18,950 bases of DNA from Clostridia bacterium. GTDB taxonomy: Bacteria; Bacillota; Clostridia; Christensenellales; Aristaeellaceae. The notes under the pieces are model-generated. The model was given only the letters and a program-made list of their open reading frames with translations. It searched no databases and was not told the origin of the DNA. The position numbers and the translations under genes are program-made. Positions 1 through 9,642 of the stretch are shown here, piece after piece. Within the stretch, counting starts at the first letter, position 1; every line of letters starts with the position of its first letter. Location: contig JAKSQG010000018.1 of assembly GCA_024404275.1 (NCBI GenBank), positions 1 through 18,950 on the forward strand, read 5' to 3'.

Positions 1-171
1 CAGGATCTACGTCCAAGGAAAAAAGAGCAAGGGGGTTTCGCCGCCCGCCGCGATGGGCCAAAAAAGGGGGCGTTTTTGAGTGAAAATGCGGTGGTAACGG
101 GCCGGGGGCGGGGGCCAAAACGGCCCGGGGGCGGAGCTGAAAAATGATGGGATCGGGGCATGCTTTTTGAT

Positions 172-210
172 AAAAACCGCCGGGAGGATCGGTATCCGAT
201 GTCCCGGCGG
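172..210 (-). terminator. Rho-independent terminator of the EAL/GGDEF gene
   Basis: Read on the minus strand, a perfect 9-bp stem (CCGCCGGGA / TCCCGGCGG, at 202-210 and 177-185) encloses a second short stem (ATCGG/CCGAT) and is followed at once by TTTTT. It begins about 20 bases after the TAA at 230-232. This supports the gene ending at that TAA rather than at the upstream TAG at 326-328. Confidence 0.85.
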
Positions 211-229
211 GGAAAGGGTATGCTGTGCT

Positions 230-2779
230 TTAAGGGGCGGCGGATTTTTGCCGCTTGGCAAAGGCGTATACGATCAGGTCGTCCTCCTTGCTGTAGCGGA
301 TGGAATAGGTGGAAAACTCCACGGGCTACGGGGTGTCCTGCAGCCGGAAAACAATGGTCAGCACCTCGTGATAGATGGCCTTGTTGTACGCCTCACGCAG
401 GCGGTCCTTGTCAAAGAAGTGCAAAAAAGCCTGCCGGTCTTCTTCTGCCGGGATGCGGTTCTTTGCTGTCTGCTGTACGCTGTAGTCCAGCGTGGTGGAG
501 GGCAGGTCGGGCTGATACAGGGTGTTTTCGCCCGTGACGTACTGGATGCGGTTGCGGTCCAGTTCAATGCACATGGTCACATCCGCCTGTCTGCGCAGCA
601 CGTCAAAAAAGTGCAGGGTCTGCTCCCGCTGCCCGGTAATGTCCTCCACCTGCCCAAAGAAGAGCTTGCGGTTTTCATCGCCGTGCAGAAAATAAAACTG
701 CATCCGGAACCAGAAAATGCTGTCGTCGGACTTGATGAAGCGGATCTCGCACCGTCCGCCCTCGGCGGTGTTCTGTTCGGCGTGCCGCAGCGCCCCGTAC
801 AGCGCGGGGTGATCCTGCGGCACCACAAAGTTCTGGATATTGACGATGCGGTGATCCATCTGCGTATCGCCGATGGCGCTGCGGAAGGGCCCGTTGAAGC
901 GGGTGATGGTGATGTTGTCGCCCTCCAGGGAATAGTACGCCACCGCTCCCAGAATACGGTTCAGCGTGCTTTCGGTAAACATGTTTTCCCGCAAAAATTC
1001 CTGTGCGCGGAAAAAATCAGAGGTCGTCTTTTCCAGCCCGCCGTGGTCGATGCGGCTGTCCTCCATGAGCAGCTGCTCAAACGCGCCGATGGGCATGGGC
1101 TTGTGGAAATAATACCCCTGGGCATAGCGGCAGCCCAGATTTTTCAAAAACCGCAGCTGCTCCTCATTTTCGACGCCCTCCACGATGACGGGCAGCCCCA
1201 GCATTTTGCTCATGCCGAAGATGGATTCCACAATGCTGATGCCCTTTTTGCCAAGGCGCGTGTCCTTTTTGATAAACAGCATGTCCAGCTTGATCAGGTC
1301 CACATTGATCTTGTCCAGCAGGTTCAGGGAGGAATACCCCGCCCCGAAATCGTCCAGATACACGGTAAAGCCGCGCTTTTTCAGCTTTGTGACGGCGGCG
1401 GAGATGGCGTCATAGTTTTCCGCGTAGGCAGATTCCGTGATCTCCACCTTGAGGCAGGCGGGGGCGATGCGGTGCTGCCGCGTCAGGGCGTCCAGATATT
1501 CCGCCACATCCATGGAAAGCAGGTCGATCTGCGATACGTTGATCGATACGGGCAGGGGATCAAAGCCGCGGTCCATCAGGCTGCGGATCCATTGGCAGGC
1601 CTGATCCCAGATGGATTTGTCCAGCTCCGTGATAAAGCCGTCTGCCTCCAGAAAGGGGATAAAGCTGCCGGGGGCCATGACGGTGCCGTCGCTGCGTACC
1701 CATCGGGCGAGCGCCTCGACGCCCACGATCTTTCCGTCGCCGATGCGGCATTGGGGCTGCAGGTAAAAGGTGATCTGCTTTTCCTGAATGGCTTTTTGCA
1801 GATCCGTCAGAAACTGAAAATTTTTCCGCGTCTTTTCATATCGGGTGGAGTCAAAATAGCGGACGCGGTCGGTATAGTTTTTCTTGGCCTCCTCCAGCGG
1901 GAAGTGGGCGTTGTCGTAGATCTGCAGCCCGGGGGTTTCACCTTCTTTGAGAACATAGACGCCCAATGCCGGCAAAAAGCCCACCACATTGGCGTGGGTA
2001 AAGATCAGGCTGCGGATCGAACGGTATATTTCTTCAATCTTGTTTTGGTCATGGCGGAGGAAAACGGCAAAGTTATCCCGCCCGAAGTAAGCCGCCACCG
2101 CCCCCTCCGTGTCTTCCAGCGAGGACAGATAACTGCCGATGCGCGATAAAAGGTAGTCGCTCTTTTCGTGCCCGAACCAGGCGTTGAACACCGTAAAATG
2201 CTGAATATCCACGGCAACACAGCACCATTTTCCGGTGCCGCTGCCCTGAGCAGCCTTTTTTGTGAGGGTGAGGAAAAAGTCCTCCGGGTTCCGAAGCCCG
2301 GTCAGGGGGTCGCGGTCCTTTTTGTACAGGGTGCTGTGGGTTCGTCCCTCCAGACGGTCCATCTGATTCTGGATGTCATAGATGTAAAAATAGATTTTTC
2401 CCTTGGGCACGCCGTGCTCCTCGCCGGTGATGCCGATGTAGCGCACCCAACGGTAGGAGCCGTCCACCAGCTTGTGGCGGAATTGCGCCCGCAGCAGGTT
2501 GTCTTCGGCTTGGGCAAAGCGCTCCGCCATGGTATCCGGGTCCATCAGCTCGTCATAATTCCGGTCGGCGGGATGGATCAGGTTTTTGCTGCAATAGGCA
2601 AACATGTCCCGGAAACCGCCCGACATCACGGGCACGAGGTATTTGTTTTCAATATGATAAAGATTCCGGATGAAATCATTCTCCGGCTCGATCTCAAATT
2701 TTTCGTCAAACGCCGTCTGATCGAAAAATCCGGCATTGATATTCTCTTTTCCATACAAAATCGGACAGAAGGCATCCAT
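230..2779 (-). CDS. PAS-GGDEF-EAL cyclic-di-GMP phosphodiesterase-like protein, with an in-frame TAG near its C-terminus
   Basis: Predicted cytoplasmic c-di-GMP signalling protein of 849 residues when TAG is read as sense. A PAS-like sensor spans roughly residues 40-150 (DGSYRWVRY at 106-114). The GGDEF domain starts at DPLTGL (157-162), but its signature is degenerate: GRDNF at 233-237. Diguanylate cyclase activity is therefore unlikely. The EAL domain looks complete: EAL 355-357, EITES 446-450, DDFGAGYSS 476-484, K497 and EGVE 534-537. It should hydrolyse c-di-GMP. Two more PAS-like segments follow (about 600-710 and 715-845). No membrane segment is seen. The ATG at 2777-2779 follows AAGGAG with 7-nt spacing. 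Codon 818 is TAG; 31 further codons, starting PVEFSTYSIRYSKEDD, complete the last PAS-like strand before TAA at 230-232. The gene has its own promoter and terminator. Seen: motifs. Inferred: phosphodiesterase with a regulatory GGDEF domain. Confidence 0.9.
326..328 (-). other. In-frame TAG read as sense (codon 818 of the EAL protein)
   Basis: The TAG sits between LQDTP and PVEFSTYS. The frame stays open for 31 codons of protein-like sequence (IRYSKEDDLIVYAFAK) up to a TAA that is directly followed by a hairpin terminator. This is the least constrained of the seven sites, because it is close to the C-terminus. Confidence 0.75.
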
Positions 2780-2884
2780 ATGACCGCTCCTTGATGATCG
2801 CGTTTTGCAGTCGCGGTTTTCGGCAAAGGGCCGTCTTGCAGCTTCAAACGCAGTCTATGGTTCTGTATACATCTTCTCTTTTTA

Positions 2885-2913
2885 ACCATAGCACTTTTTT
2901 TACCGTCTTTCAA
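2885..2913 (-). promoter_or_regulatory. Sigma-A-type promoter for the EAL/GGDEF gene
   Basis: On the minus strand TTGAAA (2913-2908), a 17-nt spacer and TATGGT (2890-2885) lie about 105 bases upstream of the start codon. The spacing is ideal and the -10 box is imperfect. Confidence 0.6.
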
Positions 2914-2916
2914 GCC

Positions 2917-2952
2917 AAAAAACAAAAAAGAAGCGGCTTTTTTCAGCCGCTT
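2917..2952 (-). terminator. Rho-independent terminator of the isomerase gene
   Basis: On the minus strand AAGCGGCT, a 6-nt loop and AGCCGCTT (2952-2931) form a perfect 8-bp stem followed by TTCTTTTTTGTTTTTT. It lies 17 bases after the TGA of the isomerase and just upstream of the promoter of the next gene. Confidence 0.88.
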
Positions 2953-2969
2953 CGAGGAATACCGAATAT

Positions 2970-3890
2970 TCAGGGCAGGTACTGCGAAACGCACTTATAG
3001 GACAGGCGGAGCGAATCGAGGATCTTTTCCTTGGTGCCTTCAAAGGACTTGTCCTCCACCTCCACGCAGGCGGGACCGTCATAGCCGATATCGGTCAGCG
3101 CGGAGACGAATTTGCCCCAGTTCACATCGCCCAGACCCGGCAGCTTGGGGCTCATGTAGGAGAGGGGATAGGCCATGATGCCCACCTCGTTCAGGCGGTC
3201 GGGGTACAGCTTGATGTCCTTGAAGTGGATGTGGAACAGCTTGTCCTTGAACTCATAAATGGGCTTGATGTAGTCCATCATCTGCCACACAAAGTGGGAA
3301 GGATCAAAGTTCAGACCAAAGTTGTCATAGGGCAGCAGGGCAAAGATTTTGCGCCACAGGTCGGGCGTGGTCATGATGTTCTGTCCGCCCGGCCACTGAT
3401 CGGGACCAAAGAGCATGGGGCAGTTTTCAATGGCCACACGCACGCCCTTTTGTTTGGCATGCTCCAGAATGGGCGGCCAGATCTCGCTCACCAGCTGCAG
3501 GTTTTCTTCCACGTTCTTGTACTGGTCGCGGCCGATGAAGGTGGTGACCAGGTTGACGCCCAGCGCCGCGCTGGCGTCGATCACTTTCAGCAAATGCTTG
3601 ATGCTGGTCTCCCGCTTGTCGGGGTTGCTGTCCAGACAGTTGGAATAATAGGCAAGGGCGGAAATTTCCAGATTGTATTTGGCACAGACTTCGTGAATGT
3701 GCGCTGCCTGCGCGTCATCAAGCGTATCCACATTGATGTGGCTCACGCCGGCATAGCGGCGTTCGGCTTTGCCGACGGGCCAGCAGGCGACTTCCACACA
3801 GGTATAGCCCGCCTTGGCGGCGGCGGCAGCCATTTCATCAAAATTCCATCCGTCCAGAATGGCGCTGACGAGACCGAGTTTCATGGGCAT
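2970..3890 (-). CDS. Sugar phosphate isomerase/epimerase (xylose isomerase-like TIM barrel)
   Basis: A 306-residue cytoplasmic protein of the AP-endonuclease-2 / xylose-isomerase-like TIM-barrel family, a normal length for it. These enzymes use a divalent metal to isomerise or epimerise sugars and polyol derivatives. Visible metal-site candidates are the Glu of VAIENCP, the Asp and His of NFDPSHF, the His of HIHFKD and the Glu of CVEVED near the C-terminus. The N-terminus MKLGLVSAILDGWNFDEM is typical. Two starts are possible, ATG at 3890 (MPMK) or the ATG two codons later; AAAGGG lies 5 nt before the first. It has its own promoter and terminator, so it is monocistronic and divergent from the surface-protein gene. 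It contains no TAG and ends in TGA. It may serve the same pathway as the sugar operon downstream, but its substrate cannot be read from the sequence. Confidence 0.9.
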   Translation of the reverse strand: MPMKLGLVSAILDGWNFDEMAAAAAKAGYTCVEVACWPVGKAERRYAGVSHINVDTLDDAQAAHIHEVCAKYNLEISALAYYSNCLDSNPDKRETSIKHLLKVIDASAALGVNLVTTFIGRDQYKNVEENLQLVSEIWPPILEHAKQKGVRVAIENCPMLFGPDQWPGGQNIMTTPDLWRKIFALLPYDNFGLNFDPSHFVWQMMDYIKPIYEFKDKLFHIHFKDIKLYPDRLNEVGIMAYPLSYMSPKLPGLGDVNWGKFVSALTDIGYDGPACVEVEDKSFEGTKEKILDSLRLSYKCVSQYLP

Positions 3891-3961
3891 GTCATCCCTT
3901 TCTTTATTTTGCTGTATAAAATATCCCGCAACAGGTCAGGCAGACCCGTTACTCTGTTTTC

Positions 3962-3990
3962 ATTATAGAGGAAGAGGAAAATGAAATCAA
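3962..3990 (-). promoter_or_regulatory. Strong sigma-A promoter for the isomerase gene
   Basis: On the minus strand TTGATT (3990-3985), a 17-nt spacer and a perfect TATAAT (3967-3962) lie about 70 bases upstream of the isomerase start. Confidence 0.82.
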
Positions 3991-4039
3991 GAACAAAAAC
4001 AGAAATAATCCTTTTGTATCGTTTTCCGTCCTTCTTTTC

Positions 4040-4068
4040 TTGTCTGCCAATCCACGGCATGGTATAAT
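4040..4068 (+). promoter_or_regulatory. Extended -10 promoter for the surface PI-PLC-like gene
   Basis: TTGTCT (4040-4045), a 17-nt spacer and TATAAT (4063-4068), preceded by TG at 4060-4061 (extended -10). The start codon is 45 bases downstream, with GGAGGT at 4099-4104 as ribosome site. The promoter is divergent from that of the isomerase; the two -10 boxes are about 100 bp apart. Confidence 0.82.
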
Positions 4069-4112
4069 AAATCATCTTTGTCCATCAATGCCTTTCCGGG
4101 AGGTAGGTTGAA

Positions 4113-7100
4113 ATGATTCGCAGGGTACGCCGTTTTGTTCTGGGCACGCTGACACTTGTCTGTTTTTTGCTTTTGTCGCAGGCAGCTTTTGCCTTTACAC
4201 GGGAGGGCGGCTTTGACTCCACCTCGTGGATGCGCTATCTGCCGGACAGCATGCAGGTCTCCGAGATCAATATTCCCGGCACCCATGATACCGTGTCCAC
4301 CTTTATGCGCGCCATCTATGCCGATTTCGGTCAGTGTCAGGAATGGACGCTGCCCGAGCAGATGGACAACGGTCTCCGTTTCTTTGATATCCGTCTGGAA
4401 TCGGACGAAGATAATCACAAGGACTGGTTTCAGCGTCTGCTGCACCATCACGGCACGCATAACGGCTTCAATTGCTACAAGGAAAGCTCCAACAGCAATC
4501 TGATCCTCTTTTCGGACATACTGGGTTATGCAAAAAGCTTTTTGAAGGCCCATCCGACCGAGACGGTGATCTTCATGGTCGTGGCGGACCACAATTACAA
4601 TGATGTTCAGCCTGACCTGCTCCATATGCTGGACTACTGGCATTATGACCGTCCGGTCAGCGAGGAAGACCCCTATGGATACATCAAATGCTACAAGGTC
4701 GGGGAGCGTGTTCCCACCATGGGCGAGGCGCGCGGAAACCTGATCATCATTCTGGATGAAAACAACCATGATTACAGTCTCACCACCTATGAAATGGAGT
4801 ACAAATTAAAGTTTTTCGATATCAAAACGGCGCTTGTTCTCCAGGTGTTTGATACTGCGAACCAAAACGAATACCGCATCGATTATCTGGGACGGCGCGG
4901 TGCAAAATTCATCGAGGAGCCCTATAAAAACGTAATCTGGCATGAGGGCAACCCGTTCGTCAAGCACACCGGTACCAACATGAACTCCGTCTATGACTTC
5001 GGCTCGGCTTTTGACGGCTACAATCCGAAGGTATCGGCTTATGAGTTCAAGCGGTACTGGAATGCGTGGGGCGGCAATAACCACATAGAGAGCGGAAACC
5101 GCTATGGCTGGATCACCATGGACTTTCCCGACCGGGAAATGATCTACCACATTTGTCTGTCCAACTATGACTACGGCATGCTGCAGGAATTTGAGGGAAA
5201 GATCTACTTTGAACAAGGTGTTTCCCATTCCGACAGCGCTGTCTATTCGCTGCATGGCCGCGTGATCGATACCGGGGAGGAATTTGAGTTTTGTTCCGGT
5301 TACCTCCGGGACCTGCCTGTGATGACCGACGCCTCCGGCCGCTCCTACTATTCTTTGCAGAAGGATTCTGTCAACCGCTCGGACGCCTGGGAACACACCG
5401 CCTACAGCAATATCCTCTACTACATGGAGGTCTCGCACGCAAACGACGAGGTCGTGGCGGTGATCTCGCGTGAGAGGGAAGAGAAGCTGCCCATCTACAA
5501 CCGGATCAGTGAAAAACTGACCCTGACCGTAGAAGTGAAAAAACGGGGGGAAAACGGCTGCAGCAGGGATTATGAGCTGCGCTTTCTCAAAGATGATCCG
5601 GGCAAACGCCCCGGCAGCTTTGCCGATTTCCTCAAGGCGGTCACACCCGGGGGAATGACCTATCTTGTCACGGATTCCACCGGCAAAAGCGAAAGGCGTA
5701 CGGTGGACCTCGATCCCCGCTCTCCCGAACTTACTCTCAAGGAAGGGTGGTCGTTTGACCCCTCCGCCGATGTGTGGTATCTGACCCTGCATGACCTGCC
5801 GCATTATGATGAATACGGCGAAGAATACATCATTCATGATTTCAGCTGGTCCATTGCCGATTCGTCCTATGTTTGCGCCAGCGGCGAGGTCAGCGGTACC
5901 AATCAGGTCTACCTGTCAGCCCAGTGGATGCATCCTTACATTGAGCAGAGGAATGTGACCATTCGTGTGGACTGGTATGACAACAACAACCCGCAGCGAA
6001 AAAAACTGATCGAACGCATGCTGGAGTCGGAAGATGACCCGGATGGTCATTGGTACGTCAAGTACTCCTTTGTCCCCGTTGGCGGCAAGAAAGTGATCCG
6101 TGATACCTGGCCTTCATACTACAAAACGTTCGGGGAGAACATGAGTACCTTCCTGTTCAGTGTCCCATAGAAGTATTATGACAAGCAGCGGGATGTTGTA
6201 CGAGAATATACCGACCTGAAGGTCGATTTTGCCATTCCCCGGCTGTTTGAGGACCCGCAGTACGTTTGCATCCAGACCGGTGAGCTTTCCTATGATGTCT
6301 GTCTGGCAGCCAACATGGATTTCATTATCACCTGGGTGGGGGATGAAGACCGGGTGGATGAGCGGCCCAACAGCATCGTTGTCAAAATGGATCGATGGGG
6401 CGGCGAAACGCTGGTTGAAAAAGGCACAGGCAGCCAGAACACATGGGAGGTCCGCCATCTTCTGCCCATTTACCGGCCGGACTATGAGGCCGATAAAGTG
6501 CCGGACCTCATTACAGCGGATGTTGCCGGCTACACCGCCAGCGACGGCCATGCTGTGATCCGGCCTTACGGCGACATCAACATGTATTATGTTTACCTGA
6601 CGCTGACGGCCAAAACCGAAATGGATGTGTCCGGTCGGGTGACGTATGTGAACGGCGACCTGACTTCGACGGTCACGGCACCGCCGGAGGTGACCGTTTA
6701 CCGCCTCCGCGGCGACGAGGAGGGAATTCCCGCGGCGCAGGAGCCGGAAAAGGTGGAGCTGAAAAACAGCCGCATCGTCTGGGAGGACGGTTACACCGCG
6801 TATCGCTTTGAAAAGATCGACCCCGATCAGCCCGGCGACTTCCCCATCTATGATGCGGAAAACCACCGTTATGTCTACTGCATCGAGGCAGGCGACCTGA
6901 CGGGCTATATCGATAAAAAGGTCGAAGGCTTCAACATCACCTATACCCGCACGGTCAGCATCAGCGGACGCGTGGCGTGGAAGGACGAGAAGAATCCCTC
7001 CAACGCCCAGCCGATGATCCAGCTGCTGCGCGATGGGGAACCTGTGGGCAGCCCTGTTTCCGCCGAAAACTTCAATTACAGTTTCAACGATCTTCCCATT

Positions 7101-8366
7101 GCCGGGGAGGACGGCGCCTGCTACCGCTACAGCGTGTCCGCCACGCTGGACGGCTATGAGTGCTTCATTCAGTATCTGGAAGTGACCCGTGACGCCAACG
7201 GCTGCTTCACCGCCGACGCGGTCATCCTTCCCAAGGAATATCCGGTCGATGTGACCATTCCCCTGAAGCTGCAGCTGGAGGGCGTTGACCCGGCTTCCGA
7301 AACGGAAGTGTTCCAGTTCTCTCTGGTGTCCACCTCGCATGAGGGCTTCGGGCGGTATGTTGTGACGCTGGGACAGGGCAGCCATTACGAGGGCTCTGTC
7401 ACCGTGAAAAACATCCCCGAACTGGACACGCCTTATACCTTCCTGCTCAAACAGGATAATCTTGACCGCCATCGCAATTGGGTCTGTGACGATAAGCAGC
7501 AGGTGATCACGGTCACGCTGCGTTATCTCAACGGTCCCGCGCCCATCGCGGAAATCGATTGGGGCGGCGGCGATGCCGTCACGTTCACCAACGTTTTCCA
7601 CCCGGACGGGGCGGTGGTCGCGATTCCCGCCATCAAACAGATCGACAACCGGCTGAGCGGTATCGAGACGCCGGAAGCGCAAACCTTCCGCTTCAGGCTG
7701 AGCGCGGTGCATCCGGACGGAACCCGCGATCTGGTCAGCTATGCTTCCATTGACCGGGAAGGTCTCCTTCATTTCCCGCGCATCGCGCTGACGGAGGCAG
7801 GTCAATACACCTTTGCCGTCACCGAGCTGGGCGAATCCCCCGACGGCTGGAGCTATGATTCCGCGGATCATCGCATCGATGTTACGGTGACACGGGAAGG
7901 GGACCAGCTGAAGGCCATCGTGGGGGATGCTCCCGTGATCACCAACGTTTTCCTGACCCCGGTCGAGGATGTTCCGGTTTCCGTGGTGTGGCAGAACAAC
8001 AGCAAAAAGCCCTTGCCTGTGCCAAGCCGGGTTGGCATCACGCTTCTTGCCGATGAGCAGGAGTACCGGCGGGCCGAAGCGTCAGAGGACGGCGGATGGG
8101 TTTGCTGCTTTGAGAGCGTTCCTTTGTATCGTACAGTGACAAGGGATGCTTCCGGCATCATTCCTTACACACTGACAGCACAGGAGGTATAGGGGTTCAC
8201 ACAGCAGGTCACCGGTGATATCCGGCAGGGCTTTGTTGTCACCTATACCGCCCGTCGTCCTGTTCCCGATACAGGCGACCGTACAGCCCCTGCACTGCTG
8301 ACGGCGCTGCTGGGGGTGTCCGTCACGGCGCTCGTGCTGCTGCATCGACGTCGCCGCTCCGTGTGA
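4113..8366 (+). CDS. Secreted, wall-anchored protein with PI-PLC X-type domain and Cna_B/pilin-like repeats; two in-frame TAGs
   Basis: 1417 residues when both TAGs are read through. Residues 1-27 form a signal peptide (basic RRVRR, hydrophobic core, AFA cut). Residues about 40-350 resemble the phosphatidylinositol-specific phospholipase C X domain: IPGTHDT with H58/D59, FFDIRLES with R94, HHHG with H113, and WITMDFPD. Such enzymes cleave PI or GPI headgroups by acid-base catalysis with two His. From about residue 730 follow immunoglobulin-like stalk domains: Cna_B-like (730-830, 840-940, 950-1040), FctA/Spy0128-like (1044-1160, 1168-1275, with TNVF ends) and a last Cna_B (1276-1380). The C-terminus is a sortase signal, VPDTGD (1384-1389), then a hydrophobic stretch and RRRR. 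TAGs are codons 686 and 1360; the sortase signal is reached only past the second. Own promoter; LacI gene 73 bp downstream. The exact lipid or other substrate is not known. Confidence 0.85.
6168..6170 (+). other. In-frame TAG read as sense (codon 686 of the surface protein)
   Basis: The TAG lies between FLFSVP and KYYDKQRD. The frame continues without any other stop for 673 codons, through several Cna_B/pilin-like domains. No ribosome site or clean start for a separate gene is visible in the next 140 bases, and downstream pieces would lack a signal peptide. Confidence 0.85.
8190..8192 (+). other. In-frame TAG read as sense (codon 1360 of the surface protein)
   Basis: The TAG interrupts the conserved end of a Cna_B domain: YTLTAQEV-TAG-GFTQQVTGD. 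Homologues commonly have E, P or D at this place before G-Y/F-T. The 57 codons after it complete the last strand and encode the VPDTGD sortase signal, membrane stretch and arginine tail, ending in TGA. Confidence 0.92.
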
Positions 8367-8439
8367 TCCTTTGCCTGCCGCAAATGAAAGAAGATCATCC
8401 GCTCCAACACCGCGGCTTGCCGCATGACAGGAGGAAACC

Positions 8440-9423
8440 ATGCCGACCATCAGGGATGTCGCTGCCGAAGCCGGGGTATCGACCGCAACGGTCTCCCGCG
8501 TGCTGAACACACCGGAAAAAGTATCCCGCAAAACGGTGAATAAGGTCAACGAAGCCGCGGAAAAGCTGGGGTACTCTTTGGTGACCAACCGCAGCGCCCA
8601 GTACGGCGCCGGCACACAGCGCATCCTGGTGGTGCTGCCCGATTTCCGCAACAGCTTCATGAGCGATGTGATCAGCGGCCTCAACGATACCGCGCTGAAG
8701 AACGATTATACCCTGATGGTGGCGGCGACCAACTCCATGGTGGAGCGCGAAAGGGAGATCATGCGCATCCTGCACAACCGTCAGGCGGACGGTGTGATCT
8801 TTTTGTCCTCCGTCCTGCCCGCGGAGGAGATACAAAGCATCGCCGAGCGGTTTCCCGCCGTGCAGTGCTGCGAATATGCGGACACGGCGGAGACCATCCA
8901 CGTCTCGGTGGATAATTACGCGGTGGGTCAGCAGGCGACCGAATACCTGCTGCAGCGGGGCTATGGGGATATTGTCATGCTGTCCTCCGCCAACCGTTTC
9001 ATTTCCACCCGCCTGCGCGAAAAGGCTTTTACCGACGCCCTGAAGGCGGCGGGTGAATCCGTGCGGGAAAAGCCCATCTACCGCGCCAGTTATTCCTTTG
9101 AGAGCGGCTTTATCGGTATGCAGAGCTTTTTGCAGGGCGAAAGGATGCCCCGTGCTGTGTTTGCCATTTCGGATAATGTGGCCGCGGGGGCCATCCGCGC
9201 CATCCAGAGCCGGGGGCTGAGCGTTCCCGGCGATATCGCCGTCATCGGCGTGGATAACATCAAGCTTTGTACGCAGCTGACGCCGCAGATCACCACCGTG
9301 GCGCAGCCGCGGGAGCAGATCGGCTCCACCGCCATGCAGCTGTTGCTGAACCGCATCGGCGGGGCGCACGGACAGAGCAGCATCTACCTTCCGCATGAAC
9401 TGATCGTGCGTGAATCCACATAA
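8440..9423 (+). CDS. LacI-family transcriptional regulator
   Basis: A 327-residue regulator, the family's usual length. The N-terminal helix-turn-helix (residues 3-25, TIRDVAAEAGVSTATVSRV) and hinge helix are canonical. The rest is a periplasmic-binding-protein-like sensor domain (VISGLNDTA, GVIFLSS, VSVDNYAVGQQA, AISDNVAAGAI, IAVIGVDN) that binds a sugar-like effector. The start is fixed by AGGAGG 5 nt before the ATG. It ends in TAA with a strong terminator 12 bases later. It sits between the surface-protein gene (73 bp gap, no clear promoter in it, so it may be cotranscribed) and the sugar operon, which it most likely controls. I could not identify a convincing operator palindrome by eye. 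Confidence 0.95.
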   Translation: MPTIRDVAAEAGVSTATVSRVLNTPEKVSRKTVNKVNEAAEKLGYSLVTNRSAQYGAGTQRILVVLPDFRNSFMSDVISGLNDTALKNDYTLMVAATNSMVEREREIMRILHNRQADGVIFLSSVLPAEEIQSIAERFPAVQCCEYADTAETIHVSVDNYAVGQQATEYLLQRGYGDIVMLSSANRFISTRLREKAFTDALKAAGESVREKPIYRASYSFESGFIGMQSFLQGERMPRAVFAISDNVAAGAIRAIQSRGLSVPGDIAVIGVDNIKLCTQLTPQITTVAQPREQIGSTAMQLLLNRIGGAHGQSSIYLPHELIVREST

Positions 9424-9434
9424 AAATCAAAAAG

Positions 9435-9461
9435 GAAAGCGCGGGACGCTTTCTTTTTTTT
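9435..9461 (+). terminator. Rho-independent terminator after the LacI gene
   Basis: GAAAGCG, a 5-nt loop and CGCTTTC form a perfect 7-bp stem followed by eight T. It separates the surface-protein/LacI unit from the sugar operon. Confidence 0.92.
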
Positions 9462-9484
9462 GCCATTTGTGCGGAATGGGAAGA

Positions 9485-9504
9485 AAAATGTAACAAAATG
9501 TAAC
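9485..9504 (+). repeat. Tandem 10-bp direct repeat upstream of the operon promoter
   Basis: AAAATGTAAC is present twice with no gap, so the copies are one helical turn apart on the same DNA face. The pair ends 14 bases before the -35 box. This is a plausible activator site or AT-rich UP-element; the function is inferred from position only. Confidence 0.6.
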
Positions 9505-9518
9505 AAACGGACAAATCA

Positions 9519-9547
9519 TTGACTTTTGACAGGTAATATTATAAAAT
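9519..9547 (+). promoter_or_regulatory. Promoter of the sugar ABC/catabolic operon
   Basis: TTGACT (9519-9524), a 17-nt spacer and TAAAAT (9542-9547). A second possible -35, TTGACA, lies at 9526-9531, but it has no good -10 box at the right distance. The leader to the ATG is about 90 nt and contains AAGGAGGA at 9629-9636. Confidence 0.7.
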
Positions 9548-9642
9548 GCCATAAAAGGGAAATGTATGCCCGAAATCGACATGAATAGGATCAAAACAGG
9601 TGTACATGTCTCTGAAATTCATTTTCTGAAGGAGGATCCCCC

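Noticed and set aside
7..261. Small proline-rich minus-strand frame at the window start
   Set aside because: It overlaps the terminator and the 3' end of the EAL gene, has skewed composition and no ribosome site. Bases 1-171 show nothing else I can support.
167..2149. 660-codon plus-strand frame opposite the EAL gene
   Set aside because: Antisense shadow of a gene with clear motifs; its translation shows no domain and it has no ribosome site.
6114..7871. 585-codon minus-strand frame opposite the surface gene
   Set aside because: Antisense to well-formed Cna_B/pilin-like domains and without recognisable protein features.
9578..9610. GACATG/CATGTC pair in the operon leader as a LacI operator
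   Set aside because: The arms are only 6 bp and 21 bases apart, and the centre lacks the CG pattern typical of LacI-family operators.
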